From a bacterium (GTDB lineage: Bacteria > SZUA-79 > Acidulodesulfobacterales > Acidulodesulfobacteraceae), in assembly GCA_021800745.1 (NCBI GenBank), contig JAJYYS010000021.1, positions 1 through 15,837 of the forward strand: 15,837 nucleotides of DNA, written 5' to 3'. Shown here one piece after another: positions 1 to 7,455 of the stretch (its first letter is position 1; the number at the start of each line of letters is the position of its first letter). The notes beneath the pieces were generated by a model. It was given only the letters and a program-made list of their open reading frames with translations. It searched no databases and was not told the DNA's origin. The position numbers and the translations under genes were made by a program.

Positions 1-653
1 CAGGGTTAAACGTTATCGTAAATGCCGTGGAAGAAGCTCGCCGTATCTTTGAAAGAATGAATTCTTATAGCATTTACAGAATAGCCGAAACTATCCGCAT
101 TATGTTTTTCGTCGTGACGGCTATGATTTTCTTCAATTTTTATCCTATAACGACTATTATGATTATACTGCTTGCTTTCTTTAACGACGTACCTATTATG
201 GCTATAGCCTACGACAATACATGGCTTGATGCCGCCCCCGTAAGATGGCATATGCGCAGGGTATTGACCATTTCTACGCTTCTGGGTTTTATAGGCACCG
301 TATCAAGTTTTCTTCTTCTGTGGTTTTTTAAGGATGTTTTTAAATTCGGCATCAATGAAATACAGACGCTTATATTCTTGAAATTAGCCGTTGCGGGACA
401 CCTAACCCTTTTTATAACCAGAACCCGCAACAGTTTTTGGACGCTTCCGTTGCCGTCGCCGTTACTGTTTTGGTCTGCGGCGATAACCAAGCTTGCCGCA
501 ACATTTTTAGTCGTATATCCTATGGGACTGCTGACGCCTATTTCATGGGGGCTGGCACTGCTTGTATGGGCTTATGCGTTGACGTGGATGTTTATAAGCG
601 ATACGGTAAAGGTGTTTGTTTATCGGCGCCTTGCCGCGCAAACCGCCCCGTAA
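1..653 (+). CDS. Plasma-membrane proton-efflux P-type ATPase (P3A type), C-terminal part; 5' end outside window
   Basis: This is the 3' end of a gene entering from the left edge; the frame is open from base 3, giving about 216 residues. The fragment begins with GLNVIVNAVEEARRIFERM, the stretch leading into the C-terminal membrane domain of P-type H+-ATPases, followed by MNSYSIYRIAETIRI. The segment NDVPIMAIAYDN resembles the M6 region, where P3A pumps carry the ion-binding aspartate (plant pumps have NDGTIMTISKDR). Several further hydrophobic helices follow to the end, as expected for M5-M10. The phosphorylation (DKTG) and nucleotide-binding domains lie outside the window. The family hydrolyses ATP to export protons across the cytoplasmic membrane. 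The GTG at 27 is internal to the domain and is not the real start. The gene converges on the polymerase gene at 728. Confidence 0.85.
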   Translation, partial: GLNVIVNAVEEARRIFERMNSYSIYRIAETIRIMFFVVTAMIFFNFYPITTIMIILLAFFNDVPIMAIAYDNTWLDAAPVRWHMRRVLTISTLLGFIGTVSSFLLLWFFKDVFKFGINEIQTLIFLKLAVAGHLTLFITRTRNSFWTLPLPSPLLFWSAAITKLAATFLVVYPMGLLTPISWGLALLVWAYALTWMFISDTVKVFVYRRLAAQTAP

Positions 654-727
654 TAAAAATTTTTCCGTATCTTATATTATTGCACTGCAAACGTTTTATG
701 CTTATAAAAATAATACTTCACGCCTTC

Positions 728-1963
728 TCACACCTTTATATCGATAAGCGGCATAGAAAATGCCCGGCTGTGCCCTGCACTTAAGGACGGCATGCTTGGC
801 GCAAGATGAACGGAGTTTCTTCCGAATCTTTTATTTATAACGTCGATAGAATCGTATATGCGCCTTATCTTATCTATTTTAATTATATCGTCGAAAAGCG
901 AATACTGAACATTTTCCGTAAGATGCAAAACTATTTCGGTCTGCCTGTATAGATAACCTTTTGCATATATATACTTAAAGCCCTCCTTTAACGCTTCCAT
1001 AAGCAGAGGCGGAAAAGCGGCAGGGGATGAAAGTCTTATCTGGGCGCCCGCGGCTTTAAAATCCCGCGTTTTTAAAAAAACGGAAAGCCGTGCGGCGGCT
1101 AAGTTAAACCTTCTGGCCTTAGCGCAGGCATTTTCCAAATTTTTCGTAAGTTCGGAAAAAAGAAACGTCTCGTCGTCAGACGGCGGGTAAAAGCTTTTGG
1201 CCTTGCTTATGGTTTTATACGAGGATTTAGCCGATGCGTTAATGCCTAAAACTGAATTTCCTCTAAGCTCAAACCATGTTTCTTTATAGGGCTTGGATAG
1301 ATATTTATCGATAAAACTTTCGTCTTTGAGGGCAAAGTCCAAAGCGGAATTTATGCCGAATTTTCTCAAAAGACAGGCGGTGTTGTTTCCTATGCCCCAG
1401 ACGTTTTCCGCCGGTATATCGCGCAAAATGTTTTGTATATCCCTGCCTTCTATTACGGCAAGCCCGTTAGGCTTTTTAAGCTTAGAAGCTATCTTTGCAA
1501 GCGTCTTCGTTATGCTTACGCCGACGGAAACCGTTATTGACAGCTCTTTTTCTATGGCGTTTTGCATCTTTTTCGCAATTGCTTCGTAGGAACAGGAAAA
1601 AACCCTTCTTAAGCCGGTTAAGTCAACGAACGCCTCATCAATGGAATACTCTTCGACTTGCGGAGAGAAATTTTTTATTATATTAAACATGCGGAGCGAA
1701 AAAAGAGAATACGCCTCATAATCGGATTCTATTACTATAAGTCCGGGGCATAATTTTTTCGCCTCGAAAGTTCTCATGCCGCGCTTGACGCCTTTTGCTT
1801 TCGCTTCATAGCTTAAAGCGGTTATAATGCCCCGCTCTTTGCCTACCGCCGCGCATTTTCCGTTCAAAGACGGATTTAAGGCGCGTTCGCATGCTACGAA
1901 AAAAGCGTCTGCATCGATGTGCGCGATAGCCCTGGGCCATGAATTAATGCAAAACTGAGCCAT
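728..1963 (-). CDS. Y-family translesion DNA polymerase (DinB/UmuC type)
   Basis: The 411-residue protein has Y-family hallmarks in order. HIDADAFF (residues 15-22) holds the first metal-binding aspartates, SYEAKAKGVKRGM (51-63) is the finger segment, YSIDEAF (106-112) is the catalytic D109/E110 motif, and VSVGVSITKTLAKIASKLKK (145-164) is a conserved palm/thumb motif. A little-finger domain follows. QYSLF at 353-357 looks like a sliding-clamp binding motif. The length is closer to UmuC (about 420) than to DinB (about 350), but I do not force a choice. It copies past damaged bases at low fidelity. It starts 13 bp downstream of the LexA-like gene on the same strand, so the two are almost certainly co-transcribed and damage-inducible. 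The ATG at 1963 precedes the conserved N-terminus by a normal distance. Confidence 0.93.
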   Translation of the reverse strand: MAQFCINSWPRAIAHIDADAFFVACERALNPSLNGKCAAVGKERGIITALSYEAKAKGVKRGMRTFEAKKLCPGLIVIESDYEAYSLFSLRMFNIIKNFSPQVEEYSIDEAFVDLTGLRRVFSCSYEAIAKKMQNAIEKELSITVSVGVSITKTLAKIASKLKKPNGLAVIEGRDIQNILRDIPAENVWGIGNNTACLLRKFGINSALDFALKDESFIDKYLSKPYKETWFELRGNSVLGINASAKSSYKTISKAKSFYPPSDDETFLFSELTKNLENACAKARRFNLAAARLSVFLKTRDFKAAGAQIRLSSPAAFPPLLMEALKEGFKYIYAKGYLYRQTEIVLHLTENVQYSLFDDIIKIDKIRRIYDSIDVINKRFGRNSVHLAPSMPSLSAGHSRAFSMPLIDIKV

Positions 1964-1976
1964 AAAATTAACCTCA

Positions 1977-2585
1977 TTACCTATATTTTCTTATAGTGCC
2001 TACTACAACGCCTGCAACGGTTAACTCTTGTTTAGGTTTTATGCGGCCGTATTTAGGGTTGGCCGCTTCCAATATATATTCGCCGTCCTGTTTCCTAAGA
2101 TATTTTATAGTCCAGTCGCCGTCCACGCGCGCTATTACTATATCGCCTTCCTTAGGGGTAAGAGATTTATCAACTATAGCGAAATCTTTAGGCATAATGC
2201 CGGCCTGGGCCATAGAGTCGCCCGAAATTTCGAGCAGGAATGAAGAATTGGGATTTTTTATCAAAAGATTGTCGATAGAAACGCTGTCTAAAAGTTCTTC
2301 TTCCGCGGGACTCGGAAAACCTGCTTCTATACTCCCTAAAAGTTTAAGGGGACGGCTTCCGGCGGCGGCCTTGACGGATACAGGCAAAAGATAGCCTTTA
2401 GGGTCTTTTTGCAGGAAACCTTCTTCTATAAGCTTACGCACTATTTTAAATACGGCATTTTTGGATTTTACGCCGAATAAAACGGTCATTTCGGAATAGG
2501 TCGGCATTCTTTTGCCGGAGGCATAAAAACCGTTTATGGAACCGAGCCTTTTTTTAAGTTTTTTATCGATATCGGAATTAGGCAT
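1977..2585 (-). CDS. lexA: LexA-like self-cleaving SOS repressor (S24 family)
   Basis: The 202-residue protein has both LexA domains. The N-terminal winged helix-turn-helix covers residues about 5-65 (PTYSEMTVLFGVKSKNAVFK, then KLIEEGFL). The C-terminal S24 peptidase domain has a predicted Ala88-Gly89 cleavage site (IEAGFPSP), nucleophile Ser124 in SGDSM and general base Lys161 in WTIKYL. Spacings A88-S124 (36) and S124-K161 (37) nearly match E. coli LexA (35 and 37). Unlike UmuD it keeps a DNA-binding domain, so it should repress its own cassette and be inactivated by RecA-stimulated self-cleavage. A near-perfect palindrome lies between its -35 and -10. It could be the cell's main LexA or a cassette-specific paralogue; the window cannot tell. 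The ATG at 2585 has no strong Shine-Dalgarno. Confidence 0.9.
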   Translation of the reverse strand: MPNSDIDKKLKKRLGSINGFYASGKRMPTYSEMTVLFGVKSKNAVFKIVRKLIEEGFLQKDPKGYLLPVSVKAAAGSRPLKLLGSIEAGFPSPAEEELLDSVSIDNLLIKNPNSSFLLEISGDSMAQAGIMPKDFAIVDKSLTPKEGDIVIARVDGDWTIKYLRKQDGEYILEAANPKYGRIKPKQELTVAGVVVGTIRKYR

Positions 2586-2623
2586 ATATATAAAGCATGT
2601 TAGGCGTTGTAATTATTAATTAT

Positions 2624-2653
2624 ATAATACAGTAAACAATCGTTCACTGTCAA
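2624..2653 (-). promoter_or_regulatory. SOS promoter with LexA-type operator upstream of the lexA-polymerase operon
   Basis: On the minus strand a perfect -35 TTGACA (complement of 2648-2653) and a -10 TATTAT (complement of 2624-2629) are separated by 18 bp. The spacer is filled by a 22-bp palindrome at 2629-2650 with arms ACAGT.AAC and GTT.ACTGT and only two mismatched pairs. Its core, read on the minus strand, is GAAC-GATT-GTTT. This is one base from the GAAC-N4-GTTC core of Bacillus-type LexA boxes and unlike the E. coli CTGT-N8-ACAG box. Bound repressor would occlude RNA polymerase. Binding by the adjacent LexA-like protein is inferred. Confidence 0.8.
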
Positions 2654-2762
2654 GGGTAAATTCTCAAATCGTGCCTTAAATCGCCGATGCTTGAAAAAGC
2701 GTCAAATTATGGTAGTATTAAAATTAAGATAAAGTATATATAATTTAATAAAGAACTTAAAA

Positions 2763-3821
2763 TTGGAAAACCAAATAAATATCGCGGGGGCCGGGCCCGC
2801 CGGTTTGACGGCGGCAATAGTTCTGGCAAAACACGGATATAAGCCTACGGTTTATGAAATGTCGCCGGATGTCGGACATAGGATGAACGGCGATTTTCAA
2901 GGCTTGGAAAATTGGAGCGCAGATAAAGACATAGTTGCGCTTCTTAGGGAATTAGGAATAGATATTAATTTTTTATGTATTCCTTATTATGAAGGCGATA
3001 TATACGCTCCAAAAATGGCACCGCTTAAAATAAAGTCCGAAAGGCCTGTTTTTTATCTTGTAAAAAGAGGCGGCGCCGATGATTCTTTCGATGCGGGACT
3101 CAAGAAACAAGCCGTTAGTCTGGGAGTCGAAATAGTTTTTAACCGCCGCATCGAATCTTTCGAAGAAAAAACTATAATAGCCGAAGGTCCAAAACGGGCG
3201 GATTTTATAGCGGCGGGCATAACATTCGATACCGAAACGAAGGACTGCGCGGTCGTGATTTTTAACGATGAAATTGCACCTAAGGGTTATGTATATCTCC
3301 TTATAAATAAAGGTTTCGGCACAATGGCTTCGGTTATTTATAAAGATTTTAAAAATACAAAAAAATATTTTAAAAATTTGCTTAATTTTTTCCAAAATGA
3401 AAAATATATCGATATTCGAAACGAAAAAAGGTTCGGCGGGTTCGGAAATTTTTTCATTAGAAATACCAACGCCTTCGATAAAAAAATATATATAGGCGAA
3501 TCGGCCGGCTTTCAAGATTACCTCTGGGGGTTCGGGTTAAGATATGCGGTTTTATCGGGATATCTTGCCGCTATGAGCATAATCAGAGGCTCGGATTACG
3601 ATTCCCTCTGGAAAAAAGAGATTAAACCGATGCTGGAAACATCGCTCGTAAACAGGTATCTGATAGAAAAATTCGGAAACTTCGGGTATAGATATTTAGC
3701 AAAAAAATTTGCGGAAGGCGACCCGTGTAATTTTCTTAATCGAAATTATAGGCCGTCTTTCTTGAAAAGTTTAATTTTACCTATTGCAAAAAGCAGGCAT
3801 AAAATCTATGGAAATGTATAA
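2763..3821 (+). CDS. Geranylgeranyl-reductase-like FAD-dependent oxidoreductase
   Basis: The 352-residue flavoprotein has an N-terminal Rossmann motif IAGAGPAGLTAA (residues 7-18) followed by an acidic strand end YEMSP (31-35). Near the C-terminal third, IGESAGFQDYLWGFGLRYA (244-262) is the second FAD-contacting motif characteristic of the geranylgeranyl reductase / digeranylglycerophospholipid reductase family. Family members reduce isoprenoid chains of lipids, quinones or pigments, and the substrate here is unknown. The start is a TTG at 2763 just ahead of the Rossmann strand; no ATG fits, and the Shine-Dalgarno (AAGAA) is weak. The end overlaps the next gene by 14 bp, implying translational coupling. 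A TATAAT at 2739-2744 could serve as -10 but has no convincing -35. Confidence 0.75.
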   Translation: MENQINIAGAGPAGLTAAIVLAKHGYKPTVYEMSPDVGHRMNGDFQGLENWSADKDIVALLRELGIDINFLCIPYYEGDIYAPKMAPLKIKSERPVFYLVKRGGADDSFDAGLKKQAVSLGVEIVFNRRIESFEEKTIIAEGPKRADFIAAGITFDTETKDCAVVIFNDEIAPKGYVYLLINKGFGTMASVIYKDFKNTKKYFKNLLNFFQNEKYIDIRNEKRFGGFGNFFIRNTNAFDKKIYIGESAGFQDYLWGFGLRYAVLSGYLAAMSIIRGSDYDSLWKKEIKPMLETSLVNRYLIEKFGNFGYRYLAKKFAEGDPCNFLNRNYRPSFLKSLILPIAKSRHKIYGNV

Positions 3822-4203
3822 TTTTTCTGTAAAAACCGGCAAAAGAAGCGAATTGATAAACATTACAAAAACAATAGAAGATTATATTTTTAAGTCCGGC
3901 GGCGGTGCCGGACTCTGTCTGGTTTATTCCCCCCACACGACTACCGGTATTATTATTAACGAAGCATACGACCCCGATGTCGCTTTCGATATAAATCGCT
4001 TTTTAGATAATTTGGCGCCCAGAAATAATAATTACCGCCACGCCGAAGGAAATTCCGACGCGCATATAAAAGCGGCGATAATAGGCAATTCGAGGATATT
4101 GCCTTATTCCGGCAATAAGCTGAATCTCGGAAGATGGGAAGGGATTTTCCTCTGCGAATTCGACGGACCTAGACAGAGAAATATTAACTTAATTTTAATT
4201 TAA
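3808..4203 (+). CDS. YjbQ-family (UPF0047) protein, secondary thiamine-phosphate synthase type
   Basis: The 131-residue protein matches the small, single-domain YjbQ/UPF0047 family. Signature blocks are YSPHTTTGIIINE (residues 40-52), HAEGNSDAHIKAAIIG (78-93, the conserved metal-site histidines) and LGRWEGIFLCEFDGPR (107-122). Members have weak thiamine-phosphate synthase activity in vitro, and their physiological role is unsettled. I chose ATG 3808. It gives the usual family length and has GCAGG upstream, whereas a TTG at 3784 would add eight unconserved residues. It overlaps the flavoprotein gene by 14 bp (3808-3821), so the two form a small operon. It converges on hgcB with only 6 bp between stops and no recognisable hairpin terminator. 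Confidence 0.88.
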   Translation: MEMYNFSVKTGKRSELINITKTIEDYIFKSGGGAGLCLVYSPHTTTGIIINEAYDPDVAFDINRFLDNLAPRNNNYRHAEGNSDAHIKAAIIGNSRILPYSGNKLNLGRWEGIFLCEFDGPRQRNINLILI

Positions 4204-4209
4204 ACATAA

Positions 4210-4503
4210 TCAACAGCATTCTGACGACGCTGAACCGCCGCAATCGCATGAAGGCTCGCCTCCGGTTAGCATGCCGTTTATTATGCCGCTCGCGCATCCG
4301 ACGCCTGAATTGACTCTTATAGCCCCGTATTTGCAGTTAAGGGCGCAGGCGCCGCATTCCATGCATAAATCTTTATCGGCAACGCCGACTTTTTTATTTT
4401 TTAGTTGAAATACTCCATGGGGGCATACGTCGATGCATACAAAACAGTTAGTGCATTTTTCGGCAAAAAATTTAAGGCTCGATACATTCTTAAGATATTT
4501 CAT
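4210..4503 (-). CDS. hgcB: HgcB, 4Fe-4S ferredoxin partner of mercury methylation
   Basis: The 97-residue protein has two 4Fe-4S motifs: C17-C20-C23-C27P and C47-C50-C53-C57, the second in the HgcB-typical form CMECGACALNC. Beyond the clusters lie features absent from ordinary ferredoxins: the block SGVGCASGIINGMLTGGEP with the conserved extra Cys70, then C86, C88 and the C-terminal vicinal pair C96-C97 thought to bind Hg(II). HgcB is required with HgcA for methylmercury formation. It supplies electrons to re-reduce the corrinoid and may deliver Hg. Its ATG overlaps the hgcA stop as ATGA, so translation is coupled. All functional cysteines are present, so I consider it intact. Confidence 0.96.
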   Translation of the reverse strand: MKYLKNVSSLKFFAEKCTNCFVCIDVCPHGVFQLKNKKVGVADKDLCMECGACALNCKYGAIRVNSGVGCASGIINGMLTGGEPSCDCGGSASSECC

Positions 4504-5567
4504 ATAACCGCCAATTTATGAAGTTTATAAATTAACAATAAAATAATCGATAATGCAGTAGATATTAAATAAACCGGCAGGGCTGTTTTTAACTCCTTTT
4601 TTACGCCGCTCATATTTGTAAATGTCGTAGAACCCGTAAATTGCAACGCTAAATACGAACTTGCCATGGGAAAGAAAAGAATTGCCGAGATAAAAATTAA
4701 AATATTTTTTAGCTCTGGTGAATTAAAAAGGAAAATTACAAGGGCGGTTAATAACACTCCGGTTATCCAGCCTTTTAAGGCAAATGAACGAAAAGGTATA
4801 AAAGGAAGAAATACGGGAGTTATAAACGAACCTGCTATAATACTCGCAATACCAAGGAACAGAAAAGGCTCTCCGTAAACCCATGCGCTTTTAAATAAAA
4901 TGCCCGCCGGCTGGATGCCGAAAAACAAAAGTATAATAACCGCAAAAATAATAAATTTATTTATCGCCGGAATAATTTCTCTCGGCGTTAAAATAAGCCT
5001 GTCTAAAATAGAAAATTTAATTTTCCTCATTTCCGCGGTTTTTCTTCTTCCTGCATTTAAATAAGATTTAATGTCTTTTGCATACACGGGACCGAAATAG
5101 ACTTTAAACCCCGTCCGTTTAAAAACGGAATCGGCATTAACGCCGACCGCTCCAAGCTGGGGAAGTATTATCCGCCGGTGATTTAAAAAATTGTCGAGTT
5201 TAACCCCGCCTATACGTTTTACAAGCTCTTCGGTACCGAATGTTCCTTTTCCGGCGGCGCACCATACGTTTATGCCTTTAGTATCAAGTACTAATATCCA
5301 TGCGCTTAAACCCTTCAGCGCTTTTCTGAGAACGTCGAAGCTTAATTTATAATTTGCGCTTGCAAATACCTCGGAATTTGAGTCCGGTTCGCCGACAGCA
5401 TACAGCCCCGGTTCAATCTTATATTTCATCCTGAACGAATTGCTTATCCTGCATTTTATGGAGCCTGAATAATCCGACTGCGACCATTCCGAAGAAACCC
5501 TGTTAACGGTTTCAACCTGTCCGGTCGTCTTGCATAACTCTATAATATTTATATTTTCGTTAATCAT
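4500..5567 (-). CDS. hgcA: HgcA, membrane corrinoid protein, mercury methyltransferase
   Basis: The 355-residue protein has the diagnostic cap-helix motif NVWCAAGKGTFGT at residues 100-112. Cys103 corresponds to the cysteine (C93 in Pseudodesulfovibrio ND132) that ligates cobalt of the corrinoid. The N-terminal corrinoid-binding domain spans about residues 30-170. A C-terminal membrane domain of about five helices (roughly 202-220, 230-256, 265-283, 288-310, 330-350) follows. FTGSTTFTNMSGVKKEL (310-326), between the last two helices, also matches HgcA. HgcA transfers a methyl group, probably from the folate/acetyl-CoA pathway, to Hg(II). It is the last-but-one gene of the ars-oriented block and is separated from arsC by a 60-bp gap holding a parS palindrome. 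ATG 5567 is the only sensible start; AAGGA lies 14 bp upstream. Confidence 0.97.
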   Translation of the reverse strand: MINENINIIELCKTTGQVETVNRVSSEWSQSDYSGSIKCRISNSFRMKYKIEPGLYAVGEPDSNSEVFASANYKLSFDVLRKALKGLSAWILVLDTKGINVWCAAGKGTFGTEELVKRIGGVKLDNFLNHRRIILPQLGAVGVNADSVFKRTGFKVYFGPVYAKDIKSYLNAGRRKTAEMRKIKFSILDRLILTPREIIPAINKFIIFAVIILLFFGIQPAGILFKSAWVYGEPFLFLGIASIIAGSFITPVFLPFIPFRSFALKGWITGVLLTALVIFLFNSPELKNILIFISAILFFPMASSYLALQFTGSTTFTNMSGVKKELKTALPVYLISTALSIILLLIYKLHKLAVI

Positions 5568-5602
5568 TCTTACAAAATCATTCCTTTTTAAATTTTATTT
5601 TA

Positions 5603-5618
5603 TGTTTCACGTGAAACA
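5603..5618. other. parS centromere site (ParB binding)
   Basis: TGTTTCACGTGAAACA is an exact match to the 16-bp parS consensus recognised by ParB/Spo0J proteins. It is embedded in a longer perfect palindrome of 30 bp (5596-5625), in the 60-bp gap between arsC and hgcA. parS sites nucleate ParB partition complexes and cluster near chromosome origins or on plasmids. I see no second copy in the window and no parA, parB or oriC genes. It is unlikely to be a terminator because there is no loop and no T-tract follows on either strand. It may also influence hgcA expression through ParB occupancy, which is inference. Confidence 0.85.
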
Positions 5619-5627
5619 TAAAATACC

Positions 5628-6054
5628 TTAAATAAGAGTTTTTAGAAAATCTTTTACTCTGATTTCAATTTCATCTCTGATTTTTCTAAAAAAATCAAGT
5701 TTTTCTTCTTCGCTTCCCTCGACATTTCCAGGGTCCAATAAATCCCAGTGAAGATTTTTAGTTTTTGCCCCGACATATGGACAGTTATCTTTAGCATCTC
5801 CGCATAGAGTAATTATATAATCGGCATTTGTTAAATCTATATCGTCCAAAGATTTTGATTTATTTCCGGTTAAGTCTATGCCTTTTTTCACTCATAACAT
5901 TTATAGATAAAGGATTTACCGGCTTAGGGGATACCCCTGCGCTCAAAATTACCAAATTTTTATCCTTGTAAATATTTTTCTTTAAATCTCTGGCGAACCC
6001 TTCTGCCATTTGACTTCTTGCTGAATTTCCGGTGCATAGAAAAATTATTTTCAT
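5628..6054 (-). pseudogene. arsC: Arsenate reductase (LMW-phosphatase type, thioredoxin-coupled), interrupted by a frameshift
   Basis: Two overlapping frames together encode one ArsC of about 140 residues. The first frame (6054 downward) has the phosphatase loop [17 protein letters not shown] with the nucleophilic Cys of CX5R. It runs into out-of-frame codons after NVMSEK. The second frame (5891 to 5628) continues with [14 protein letters not shown] and LCGDAKDNCPY, which holds the redox cysteine pair (C82/C89 in the S. aureus enzyme), then the normal C-terminus. The shift falls at a run of six T on the plus strand (5883-5888); five would restore the frame. The first frame has a good Shine-Dalgarno (GGGGGA) six bases from ATG 6054. 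The enzyme reduces arsenate to arsenite for ArsB. It may be a genuine broken gene, a sequencing indel, or slippage on the A6 run. Confidence 0.88.
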
Positions 6055-6081
6055 TATCTTTCCCCCTTTTTCTTTAAATAT

Positions 6082-7401
6082 TTAAATCTTTGCCGACATA
6101 ATAAAATAAAGGCCTAAAAGCGTAAAAAATAAAACCGGTACCGTTAAAATTATTCCTACTTTAAAGTAATAACCCCAGCTTATTTTTATTCCTTTTCTTT
6201 CCAATACGTTAAGCCATAATAAAGTCGCCAGAGAACCAATAGGCGTAATTTTAGGTCCCAAATCGCATCCTATAACATTAGCATATACGGCAGGTTTCAG
6301 CATTATGCTTTTAAGATTTGCCGAATGAATTGCAAGGGAATTTATCATTACCGTCGGCATATTATTCATAATAGAAGATATAAAAGCCGCCAAATACCCC
6401 GTATAAACCGTTAAAATAAAAACGCCTGAACGGGAAAAATAAGAAATAGACCTCCCCAGCAATTCGGTTAAACCTACATTCTTTAAGCCAAAAACAACAA
6501 GATACATTCCTATTGAAAATATCACTATGCTCCACGGAGCGTCTTTAAACACGCTTTTTAAATTAACGGCCGGGCTCTTGAAACCCATAAAAGAAAATAC
6601 GGCGGCAAATGCTATTGCAAAGATAGAAACGGGTAAATTTAAAAATTCGCTTGCAAAATAACCGCCTAAAAGCAAAACCAGAATTAAAAAAGAAAATTTA
6701 AAAAGTTTTTCGTCTTTTATGGCATCTTTAGGTATTTTCAATGAACCGACGTCGTAACGGGCGGGGATATCTTTCCTGAAAAAAAGATAAAGCGCGCAAG
6801 TCGAAATTATAATAGAAAATATATCCGGCGTCAGCATATTTATAAAATATGTAAAAAAACCTATATTAAAGTAATCAGTCGATACTATGTTGACAAGATT
6901 TGAAGTTTTTAACGGAAGCGATGCCGTATCGGCGATAAATCCTCCCGCTATAATAAACGGAAGCATATTTTTCCTGTTAAATTTAAGAGCTTTCATTTTT
7001 TCATATACTATAGGCGTAATAATAAGCGCTGCTCCGTCATTTGCAAACAAAGCGGCAACTAATGCTCCGAGAAGTATAACGTAGATAAATAATTTTCTGC
7101 CGCTTCCTCCTGCAAATCTTGCGATATGCAGGGCAGCCCATTCAAAAAAACCTACCTCGTCAAGTATTAAAGAAATAATTATCGTAGCCACAAAAGCAAA
7201 TGTCGCATCCCATACAATATCTACAACCTTAAAAATGTCAATGTATTGTATTATGCCTAAAATAAAAGCTAAAATCGCGCCTATTACGGCGCTATAGCCT
7301 ATTCCTATATTGTATGGTTTTTTTATAACAAGAAAGAGGGTAAAAAGAAAAATAGCTAAGGCAAAAATAACTTTATAATCATGAGATAATAGCAAAGCCA
7401 T
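6082..7401 (-). CDS. arsB: Arsenite efflux permease ArsB
   Basis: The 439-residue, very hydrophobic protein has about a dozen predicted membrane helices, close to the usual 429 residues of ArsB. Family-conserved loops are visible: LFANDGAALIITPIVYE, ASLPLKTSNLVNIVSTDYF, SSIMNNMPTVMINSLAI and NVIGCDLGPKITPIGSLATL. The last contains the cysteine near a conserved glycine-proline motif. ArsB exports arsenite or antimonite from the cytoplasm, alone by proton exchange or as the channel partner of the ArsA ATPase encoded just upstream. It lies 54 bp after arsA and 27 bp before arsC on the same strand, consistent with one ars operon. The ATG at 7401 has AAAGG about 11 bases upstream. The NhaD/ArsB superfamily includes Na+/H+ antiporters, but the context makes arsenite the likely substrate. 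Confidence 0.93.
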   Translation of the reverse strand: MALLLSHDYKVIFALAIFLFTLFLVIKKPYNIGIGYSAVIGAILAFILGIIQYIDIFKVVDIVWDATFAFVATIIISLILDEVGFFEWAALHIARFAGGSGRKLFIYVILLGALVAALFANDGAALIITPIVYEKMKALKFNRKNMLPFIIAGGFIADTASLPLKTSNLVNIVSTDYFNIGFFTYFINMLTPDIFSIIISTCALYLFFRKDIPARYDVGSLKIPKDAIKDEKLFKFSFLILVLLLGGYFASEFLNLPVSIFAIAFAAVFSFMGFKSPAVNLKSVFKDAPWSIVIFSIGMYLVVFGLKNVGLTELLGRSISYFSRSGVFILTVYTGYLAAFISSIMNNMPTVMINSLAIHSANLKSIMLKPAVYANVIGCDLGPKITPIGSLATLLWLNVLERKGIKISWGYYFKVGIILTVPVLFFTLLGLYFIMSAKI

Positions 7402-7455
7402 AATATATATACCTTTATCTTAAGGATTAAAATAATTATCGTAAAAATCTATTGG

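Noticed and set aside
2973..3515. 180-codon minus-strand frame opposite the flavoprotein gene
   Set aside because: It has no recognisable family, and the opposite strand holds conserved FAD motifs. It is a shadow of the real gene, as are the frames at 437-784 and 8297-8686.
4210..4503. Generic 2[4Fe-4S] ferredoxin
   Set aside because: The CMECGACA form, the extra Cys70, the C-terminal CC pair and the ATGA overlap with hgcA make HgcB far more specific.
5596..5625. The palindrome before hgcA as a rho-independent terminator
   Set aside because: It is a loopless 30-bp palindrome with an AT-rich outer stem and no T-tract after it on either strand, and its core is an exact parS 16-mer.
5628..5891. 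A separate short gene starting at GTG 5891
   Set aside because: It aligns as the C-terminal half of ArsC, continuous with the frame starting at 6054 apart from one base. It is one gene with a frameshift, not two.
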